Assembly (NCBI RefSeq): GCF_000196255.1
Contig: NC_006370.1
Span: 154,187-218,186, forward strand
Source: Photobacterium profundum SS9
GTDB lineage: Bacteria; Pseudomonadota; Gammaproteobacteria; Enterobacterales; Vibrionaceae
Direction of reading: 5' to 3'
Length of the DNA: 64,000 bases
Numbering within the stretch: the first letter of the stretch is position 1; each line of letters starts with the position of its first letter. The notes below the pieces were generated by a model, which saw only the letters and a list, made by a program, of their open reading frames with translations, did no database searches and had not been told where the DNA came from. The position numbers and the translations under genes were made by a program. This document shows, one piece after another, positions 57,052 through 64,000 of this stretch.

Positions 57052-57726
57052 ATGTCATTAAAGCTATTACCAGAAGAGTCTCGTCCACGGGAAAAGCTGC
57101 TAACACGTGGCGCAAAAGCATTATCCGATGCGGAATTATTAGCGATCTTTTTACGAACTGGCATTAAAGGAATGAATGCGGTTGAGCTTGCCACCCATTT
57201 ATTGGCAGAGTTTGGATCGCTTAGAGCGTTATTTGCCGCAGATCAAACACTATTTTGTTTGCACAAAGGTTTGGGGCCTGCCAAATATGCTCAACTGCAA
57301 GCCATAATAGAAATGAGCCAGCGGCATTTGGAAGAAACATTAAAGGAAGGAGATGTGCTGACGAGTCCCCAGCATACTCGGCATTATTTGAGCCAATTAT
57401 TACGCGATCGGCAACGTGAAGTTTTTTACGTTTTATTTCTTGATAATCAACATCGCGTGATTGCTGGAGAAGTTTTATTTGAGGGAACAATAAATTCTGC
57501 GGCGGTTTATCCAAGAGAAATTGTAAAAAGATCGTTGGAATTTAATGCAGTCGCCCTTATTTTAGCGCATAATCACCCATCAGGCGTAGCTGAACCTAGT
57601 CAGTCAGACCTCCGAATTACACGAACAATCAGCGATGCGCTGGCTTTAGTCGATATTCGTGTACTAGACCATTTTATTGTAGGTGATGGAGAAATTGTCT
57701 CTTTTTCCGAACAAGGTTGGCTATAA
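57052..57726 (+). CDS. radC: RadC-family JAB1/MPN-domain protein
   Basis: This 224-aa protein has an N-terminal helix-hairpin-helix region ([20 protein letters not shown]). The C-terminal MPN domain has the JAMM metal motif AHNHPSG with a downstream SQSD. Its biochemical role is unsettled despite the historical DNA repair name. ATG 57052 ([17 protein letters not shown]) has GGGGG just upstream; the longer open frame from 56965 is probably untranslated. The 263-bp gap to coaBC is the shared promoter region. Confidence 0.94.
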   Translation: MSLKLLPEESRPREKLLTRGAKALSDAELLAIFLRTGIKGMNAVELATHLLAEFGSLRALFAADQTLFCLHKGLGPAKYAQLQAIIEMSQRHLEETLKEGDVLTSPQHTRHYLSQLLRDRQREVFYVLFLDNQHRVIAGEVLFEGTINSAAVYPREIVKRSLEFNAVALILAHNHPSGVAEPSQSDLRITRTISDALALVDIRVLDHFIVGDGEIVSFSEQGWL

Positions 57727-57772
57727 AATAAGCTAATTTTGATAAAAAAGATGAGAAAGGGTCGCTCGGGAC

Positions 57773-57801
57773 TTGAGCAACTGGTTTTGACTTAGTATAA
57801 T
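57773..57801 (+). promoter_or_regulatory. rpmBG promoter
   Basis: -35 TTGAGC and a perfect -10 TATAAT are 17 bp apart, followed by a GC-rich discriminator (GCGCGACC) typical of promoters under stringent control. Transcription would start near 57808, giving a leader of about 90 nt. Confidence 0.8.
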
Positions 57802-57817
57802 GCGCGACCTTTGATAG

Positions 57818-57862
57818 CTATGATTATATGCGAAAAGCTTTTTCGCATTGAATTAATCATAG
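57818..57862 (+). promoter_or_regulatory. Long hairpin in the rpmB leader
   Basis: CTATGATTA pairs with TAATCATAG, and within it ATGCGAAAA pairs with TTTTCGCAT around a 3-nt loop. This gives two 9-bp helices separated by an asymmetric internal loop. It ends 36 nt before the rpmB ATG and has no terminator T-tract. A regulatory or mRNA-stabilising role is inferred. Confidence 0.6.
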
Positions 57863-57898
57863 TAGATATCGAGCCGAAACGATTTGGAGAAGACAGTA

Positions 57899-58135
57899 AT
57901 GTCCCGAGTATGCCAAGTAACTGGTAAGCGTCCTGTAACGGGTAACAACCGTTCACACGCACGTAATGCCACCAAGCGTCGTTTTCTGCCGAACCTGCAA
58001 ACTCATCGTTTCTGGGTAGAAAGCGAAAAACGCTTCGTTAAACTACGTCTTACTGCTAAAGGTATGCGTATCATCGACAAGAAAGGTATTGATATCGTTC
58101 TTGCAGAGATGCGTGTCCGCGGCGAGAGCGTTTAA
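57899..58135 (+). CDS. rpmB: 50S ribosomal protein L28
   Basis: This large-subunit ribosomal protein of 78 aa begins [17 protein letters not shown] and contains [25 protein letters not shown] lies about 8 nt before the ATG. It forms an operon with rpmG 14 bp downstream. Confidence 0.98.
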   Translation: MSRVCQVTGKRPVTGNNRSHARNATKRRFLPNLQTHRFWVESEKRFVKLRLTAKGMRIIDKKGIDIVLAEMRVRGESV

Positions 58136-58149
58136 GAGGAATTTGAACA

Positions 58150-58317
58150 ATGGCTAAAGGCATTCGTGAGAAGATCCGTCTAGTATCATCAGCTGGTACA
58201 GGCCACTTCTACACTACAGATAAGAACAAGCGTAACATGCCAGGCAAATTTGAGATCAAGAAATTTGATCCAGTAGTTCGCCAGCACGTTATGTACAAAG
58301 AAGCTAAAATCAAGTAA
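58150..58317 (+). CDS. rpmG: 50S ribosomal protein L33
   Basis: This 55-aa ribosomal protein begins [20 protein letters not shown] and ends VMYKEAKIK, the cysteine-free, zinc-independent L33 form. GAGG lies 11 nt before the ATG. It is second gene of rpmBG. Confidence 0.98.
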   Translation: MAKGIREKIRLVSSAGTGHFYTTDKNKRNMPGKFEIKKFDPVVRQHVMYKEAKIK

Positions 58318-58337
58318 TTGATTTGACATTCTTTGAT

Positions 58338-58365
58338 AAAAGCCCAGTTTAGACTGGGCTTTTTT
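58338..58365 (+). terminator. Terminator after rpmG
   Basis: An AAAAGCCCAGT / ACTGGGCTTTTTT stem with a TTAG loop starts 21 bp after rpmG. Confidence 0.9.
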
Positions 58366-58515
58366 ATATCTAAAATTTGCCCCCAATATTACCTACCAAT
58401 ATTATTTATTTCCTCGCGAGATTGACCTTATTCCTTTAGTGTTATGATTCAAGTCGTTAACACTCGACGCTATACTAATTGTTATTACGACAAGACATAC
58501 GCAAGGAAAAGCCCA

Positions 58516-59007
58516 ATGAGATTGTCACGACGTGGCTGGAATAATGTCATCATAGTCGCGGTTGTTATCTTCATTGCTATGATACAGCTGCCCGATCTAA
58601 TTAAAGCCCGCTTAGCGTCGTCTGATGGAGGCTCACCTGCTGAAGTAGCATCGCCCATTTTGCATTCTTTATTACCCGCTAAAGCGACTATTTCTCAATT
58701 AGTCTTACCTCATCATCAAATTATGAAGAAAGAGGGTATCTGGGTATCAGAACCGAGTATCAATACAGAGCCTCAAGTATGGGTTGATCATTGGCAATCT
58801 ATTGCTGGTACGCCAGTGAATGATGACATGATGGTGAAGTTAAAAAGCCAGCTCACATCACCCCGTACGGTTGAAATCTGGTTACAATCAGCAGAAGAAC
58901 CGATACGGGTGACGGTATATCAACAGCCGCAGTTCTGGTTGTTAAAGAGCTGGCAGGGTAGTTGGATCGCTATATCTGTAGAGGAAGCTTATCTTTTCCC
59001 TCTTTAA
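58516..59007 (+). CDS. Membrane-anchored hypothetical protein
   Basis: This 163-aa product starts MRLSRRGWNNVIIVAVVIF with one membrane segment (about residues 8-28) preceded by basic residues, so the rest is periplasmic. The C-terminal domain contains GIWVSEPSI, WVDHWQSIAGT and WLLKSWQGSW. I recognise no family. AAGGAAAAG lies upstream of the ATG; the longer reading from 58444 lacks a site. It is between rpmG and mutM and may be cotranscribed with mutM (39-bp gap). Confidence 0.75.
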   Translation: MRLSRRGWNNVIIVAVVIFIAMIQLPDLIKARLASSDGGSPAEVASPILHSLLPAKATISQLVLPHHQIMKKEGIWVSEPSINTEPQVWVDHWQSIAGTPVNDDMMVKLKSQLTSPRTVEIWLQSAEEPIRVTVYQQPQFWLLKSWQGSWIAISVEEAYLFPL

Positions 59008-59046
59008 TGCGATGCCGACCTCCGCTCACAATAGACGAGAGACATA

Positions 59047-59856
59047 ATGCCTGAATTACCGGAAGTTGAAGTAAGCCGAATGGGGATCACCCCGCATATG
59101 GTTGGTCAAACCGTGACGAAAATTATTGTGCGAAACCCTAAATTACGTTGGCCGATCCCTGAGGAAATTCAACAAATCGAAGGGCAGGTGATTCGAAAGG
59201 TGACTCGTCGAGCTAAATATCTACTGCTACATACCGATGTGGGGTATGCCATCGTGCACCTTGGTATGTCGGGGAGTTTGCGAATTTTACCTGCTTCCAT
59301 TCCGCCAGAAAAGCATGACCATGTTGATTTAGTGCTATCGAGTGGTGAGGTGCTGCGTTATAACGACCCTCGTCGCTTTGGGGCGTGGTTATGGGGATTG
59401 CCTGACCTAGACCATAAAGTATTGAGTCAACTCGGCCCTGAGCCGCTTAGCAATGATTTTACCGCTGAATACTTACAAGAGAGGGCGAAGGGTAAGCGCA
59501 CGGCAATAAAGCAGTTCATCATGGACAATAAAGTAGTGGTGGGAGTCGGGAATATTTACGCGAATGAGTCGTTATTTAGTGCGGGTATCCATCCGAAACG
59601 CGCTGCAGGTGAAATATCACCTGAAAAAATCGCGTTGTTTGTTGATGAAATTAAATCGGTACTCGCGTTTGCGATTGAACAAGGCGGAACGACGTTGAAA
59701 GACTTCAAAAATGCAGACGGTAAACCTGGTTACTTTGCTCAAGAGCTGCAAGTCTACGGTAAAGGCGGAAAGCCCTGCCCACGCTGTGATAATCCGTTGA
59801 GTGAAATGAAAATTGGTCAGCGAGCCAGTGTGTTTTGCAGTGAGTGCCAGAAGTAG
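59047..59856 (+). CDS. mutM: Formamidopyrimidine-DNA glycosylase MutM
   Basis: This DNA glycosylase/AP lyase removes 8-oxoguanine and formamidopyrimidines. The 269-aa product starts with the catalytic MPELPEVE (Pro1 after Met removal, Glu2), has RRAKYLLL with the conserved lysine and the helix-two-turn-helix [16 protein letters not shown]. It ends in the zinc finger [19 protein letters not shown] then FCSECQK. Confidence 0.98.
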   Translation: MPELPEVEVSRMGITPHMVGQTVTKIIVRNPKLRWPIPEEIQQIEGQVIRKVTRRAKYLLLHTDVGYAIVHLGMSGSLRILPASIPPEKHDHVDLVLSSGEVLRYNDPRRFGAWLWGLPDLDHKVLSQLGPEPLSNDFTAEYLQERAKGKRTAIKQFIMDNKVVVGVGNIYANESLFSAGIHPKRAAGEISPEKIALFVDEIKSVLAFAIEQGGTTLKDFKNADGKPGYFAQELQVYGKGGKPCPRCDNPLSEMKIGQRASVFCSECQK

Positions 59857-60000
59857 GCTCAATTAGGTTTAACCTGGGTCTCAACATTATTGATGGTATT
59901 TATCGGAAGATGCCATACCGTACAAGCACGTGCAGTGCTATGATCCATTCATTGTTGAATTCGTAACAGTTAGATTTCTGTTTGGGTAAGAAGCGTTTAT

Positions 60001-61005
60001 ATGAAATATTTAGTAACTGGTGCTGCAGGTTTTATTGGTAGTGCTGTCTCTGAGCGCCTTTGCGCCCAAGGTCATGAGGTCATTGGTATCGATAATCTGA
60101 ATGATTACTACGATGTCTCATTAAAACACGCACGCCTTGATCGTGCGGAGCATGATAAATTTACATTTGTAGAATTAGATCTGGCTGATCGCGACGGTAT
60201 GGCTGCGTTATTTGCTGATCAGCAGTTTGACCGTGTTATTCATTTGGCGGCGCAAGCAGGCGTGCGTTATTCAATTGATAACCCAATGGCTTACGCTGAT
60301 AGTAACCTTGTTGGGCACCTCGCGATTCTTGAAGGCTGCCGTCATAACAAGGTAAAGCACTTGGTATATGCTTCATCGAGTTCGGTTTACGGCCTGAACC
60401 AAAAAATGCCATTTAATACCAGTGATAGCGTCGATCATCCGATTTCTCTCTATGCTGCGACAAAAAAATCGAATGAGCTGATGGCACACACGTATTCACA
60501 TTTATACGATGTTCCAACCACTGGGCTGCGTTTCTTTACTGTTTATGGTCCGTGGGGGCGTCCTGATATGGCGCTGTTTAAGTTCACCAAAGCGATTGTC
60601 GATGGCGAGACAATTGATGTGTACAACAACGGTGATATGCGCCGTGATTTTACCTATATCGATGATATTGTCGAAGGTGTAATGCGTATTCAAGATGTGA
60701 TCCCACAGAAGAACCCAGATTGGACAGTTGAAGCTGGTTCGCCCGCAACAAGCTCTGCACCTTATAAAGTGTATAACATTGGTCACGGTAGCCCTGTAAA
60801 GCTCATGGATTATATTGAAGCGCTTGAAGATGCACTAGGTATTGAAGCGAAGAAAAACTTTATGCCAATGCAGCCTGGAGATGTATACGCGACCTATGCT
60901 GATACTGAGGACCTATTTAAGACGATTAATTACCAGCCGGCAGTGAAAGTGAAAGAGGGCGTGAAAGCGTTCGTTGATTGGTATCGTGCATTCTACAAAT
61001 GCTAA
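60001..61005 (+). CDS. NAD-dependent epimerase, UDP-glucuronate 4-epimerase type
   Basis: This 334-aa extended short-chain dehydrogenase has Rossmann motif TGAAGFIGS, ASSSSVYG and catalytic YAATK. LRFFTVYGPWGRPDMALFKF followed by VYNNGDMRRDFTYIDDIVEG is characteristic of the CapI/LspL group that interconverts UDP-glucuronate and UDP-galacturonate. The product would feed LPS core or capsule synthesis, in keeping with the adjacent waa genes. Substrate is by homology. Confidence 0.85.
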   Translation: MKYLVTGAAGFIGSAVSERLCAQGHEVIGIDNLNDYYDVSLKHARLDRAEHDKFTFVELDLADRDGMAALFADQQFDRVIHLAAQAGVRYSIDNPMAYADSNLVGHLAILEGCRHNKVKHLVYASSSSVYGLNQKMPFNTSDSVDHPISLYAATKKSNELMAHTYSHLYDVPTTGLRFFTVYGPWGRPDMALFKFTKAIVDGETIDVYNNGDMRRDFTYIDDIVEGVMRIQDVIPQKNPDWTVEAGSPATSSAPYKVYNIGHGSPVKLMDYIEALEDALGIEAKKNFMPMQPGDVYATYADTEDLFKTINYQPAVKVKEGVKAFVDWYRAFYKC

Positions 61006-61028
61006 TTAGCTAGATTATATGCAGATAC

Positions 61029-61055
61029 AAAAAAGGAGCCTTGGGCTCCTTTTTT
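61029..61055. terminator. Bidirectional terminator before coaD
   Basis: An AAAAAAGGAGCC / GGCTCCTTTTTT stem with loop TTG lies between the convergent epimerase and coaD genes. Confidence 0.92.
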
Positions 61056-61073
61056 AATTGGGATCATTTTGAA

Positions 61074-62638
<1,565 letters not shown>

Positions 62639-62672
62639 GGCTGATACTCAAGAATAAATTGAAGAAGTAATT

Positions 62673-62843
62673 ATACCCAAGTTATCTCAAGATGCTCGTT
62701 TCAGCGAGAATTTGTTGGGCTCTAGGCAAGGCGCTTATTTATAGACCTAGTCGTTCTACGTTGAAAATAAGTAACACCGCATAGAGCCCAACAAAACTCG
62801 CCCTTCGGGAGTGAATCCTGCATCTTGAGGTAGCTTGGGTATA
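62673..62843. repeat. 171-bp palindromic repeat element
   Basis: Termini are TATACCCAAG / CTTGGGTATA, and the halves are largely self-complementary. It is the shorter sister of the element at 53616-53881, lacking the nested ~95-bp hairpin. It is flanked by the divergent GT9 and kdkA starts, so it lies in the promoter region of both. Confidence 0.9.
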
Positions 62844-62900
62844 TGCAGTTCATTCAGGGGATTGTAAAATGATGGCGCCTAATCTATCAGGAGTTTCACC

Positions 62901-63611
62901 GTGGAAGAATTGTGTTTTGATAACCAGCGCATCTGGTTTGATCCGAACTTATTACAAGAAGACCCAAAAGCATGCTTTGATGCGTCTTTTTGGCAGCAGC
63001 AAGGAAAAGTGATTGGTTCGGCGCAAGGGCGTGGTACAACGTGGTTTGTTCAAGGTGAGACGTTACCGATGGCATTACGACATTATCGTCGTGGTGGGTT
63101 GTTCGGTAAATTGATCGAAGATGCCTATGTGTTCACGGGATGGGAAAAAACCCGCTGTGCTGAAGAGGTGGCGTTACTGTCGACACTTGCCGTTGGGGGG
63201 GTGAATGTACCTCGCCCGGTAGCTGCACGAGCAACACGTCATGGTCTGGTATACCGTGCGGATTTATTGGTCGAAAAGATTGATAGTGCTAAGGATTTAG
63301 TGGATTTGCTGCAACAAGCAATGCTACCTGATCATGTGTGGTACGCCATTGGACGCACGGTTCGTAAGATGCATGATTTACAGGTGTGCCATACCGATCT
63401 TAACGCGCACAATATTTTAGTGGATAGTCGTGAATTGGTGTGGCTGATTGACTTTGATAAATGCTATACGCAAGAGGGCGAAGCGTGGAAGGCGAAAAAT
63501 TTGTCACGCTTACATCGCTCTTTCGTTAAAGAGCAAGGCAAGCGTAACATTCATTTTTCTGCCACAAGCTGGCAAGTATTGTGTCAAGGCTATGAGCTGC
63601 CTGATAACTGA
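62901..63611 (+). CDS. kdkA: 3-deoxy-D-manno-octulosonic acid kinase KdkA
   Basis: This kinase phosphorylates Kdo in the LPS inner core of species with a single Kdo. The 236-aa product has RHYRRGGLFGKL, the catalytic loop CHTDLNAHNILVD and metal-binding WLIDFDKC. The start is a GTG with CAGGAG 8 nt upstream. The 3' end overlaps the convergent waaA gene by 22 bp. Confidence 0.93.
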   Translation: MEELCFDNQRIWFDPNLLQEDPKACFDASFWQQQGKVIGSAQGRGTTWFVQGETLPMALRHYRRGGLFGKLIEDAYVFTGWEKTRCAEEVALLSTLAVGGVNVPRPVAARATRHGLVYRADLLVEKIDSAKDLVDLLQQAMLPDHVWYAIGRTVRKMHDLQVCHTDLNAHNILVDSRELVWLIDFDKCYTQEGEAWKAKNLSRLHRSFVKEQGKRNIHFSATSWQVLCQGYELPDN

Positions 63612-64000
63612 TCCACGATAGCTGACACTGTTTTATTTACAGCGCCTTGGTTTTGTTTGACCACGGTCAAGGCTGCTTTCCCCATTGCCGCTTTCTGCTC
63701 GGGATGATCGAATAACTGAATAAGCTGTTGCGCTAGCATTTGACTATCTTCACATACCCATACCGCTTCCGCTTGGCGAAGTTGCTCCGTTATGTCAGTG
63801 AAATTGTAGTAACTTGGCCCCGTAATGGCGGGTTTACTTAACGCCGCTGGCTCCAATAAATTGTGGCCCCCTACAGCGTTGCCGATCAAGCTTCCGCCCA
63901 TAAATGTAATGTCGGCTGCCCCCAACATAACTAGCATCTCTCCCATCGTATCAGCCAAATACACCTGTGTGCTTGCGATGATAGGTTGAGTTTGTGTACG
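63590..64000 (-). CDS. waaA: 3-deoxy-D-manno-octulosonic acid transferase WaaA, C-terminal part
   Basis: This is the 3' end of the Kdo transferase gene, cut by the window edge; the frame is open to base 64000. The visible 136 codons contain VYLADTMGEMLVMLGAADI, FMGGSLIGNAVGGHNLLEPA, and a tail like E. coli WaaA (VVKQNQGAVN). It adds Kdo to lipid A precursors at the inner membrane. It overlaps kdkA tail to tail by 22 bp. Confidence 0.94.
   Translation of the reverse strand, partial: RTQTQPIIASTQVYLADTMGEMLVMLGAADITFMGGSLIGNAVGGHNLLEPAALSKPAITGPSYYNFTDITEQLRQAEAVWVCEDSQMLAQQLIQLFDHPEQKAAMGKAALTVVKQNQGAVNKTVSAIVDQLSGSS

Overview
The window is a gamma-proteobacterial chromosome segment, almost certainly from Vibrionaceae and most like Photobacterium. 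The reasons are the gene order (ftsYEX-rpoH, ubiCA/plsB/lexA, nfuA-comF-bioH, greB/ompR-envZ, recG-trmH-spoT-rpoZ-gmk, yicC/rph-pyrE, slmA-coaBC/radC-rpmBG-mutM, coaD-waa locus), protein sequences closest to Vibrio and E. coli orthologues, moderate AT-richness, and dispersed palindromic repeats ending in TATACCCAAG/CTTGGGTATA. The genus call is inference; no rRNA or tRNA gene was seen.

Layout. 1-3.3 kb: cell division and heat shock (ftsY 3' part, ftsE, ftsX, rpoH). 3.34-3.96 kb: a non-coding stretch with several DnaA-box-like nonamers and nine GATC sites. 3.96-9.6 kb: glycerol-3-phosphate genes (glpE, glpG, glpT, glpR, glpD). 9.7-16.5 kb: a FliL-domain protein, ubiC-ubiA, plsB, lexA with two SOS boxes, and a methyltransferase behind a good Fur-box match. 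16.8-24.9 kb: an aa3-type cytochrome c oxidase cluster with its assembly and heme A genes (coxB, coxA, ctaG, coxC, SURF1, ctaA, cyoE), carrying a small antisense DUF2909 gene. 25-30.4 kb: a DinF-type MATE exporter, a 3D-domain protein, nfuA, comF, bioH and two unknown small proteins. 30.5-43.8 kb: tex, greB, ompR-envZ, xanP with a PurR-box promoter, recG, trmH, spoT, rpoZ and gmk.

43.8-51.6 kb is the accessory part of the window. It is an island between gmk and yicC with hipB-hipA, a SEC-C zinc-motif protein, a broken higA-type antitoxin gene, and a two-gene McrBC-like module (DUF3578-AAA+ protein followed by a DUF2357/PD-(D/E)xK nuclease). A nearly perfect 38-bp palindrome closes the island. 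This is the best candidate for a poorly described defence system.

51.7-64 kb: yicC, rph and pyrE (with an attenuator-like hairpin and a 266-bp palindromic element between the last two), slmA, coaBC (no dut in its usual place), radC, rpmB-rpmG, a membrane-anchored unknown, mutM, a UDP-glucuronate-4-epimerase-like gene, and the start of the LPS core locus (coaD, GT9 heptosyltransferase, kdkA, 3' part of waaA). Most of the window is ordinary core genome. The novelty lies in the island, the DnaA-box region, the repeat families and several regulatory sites.
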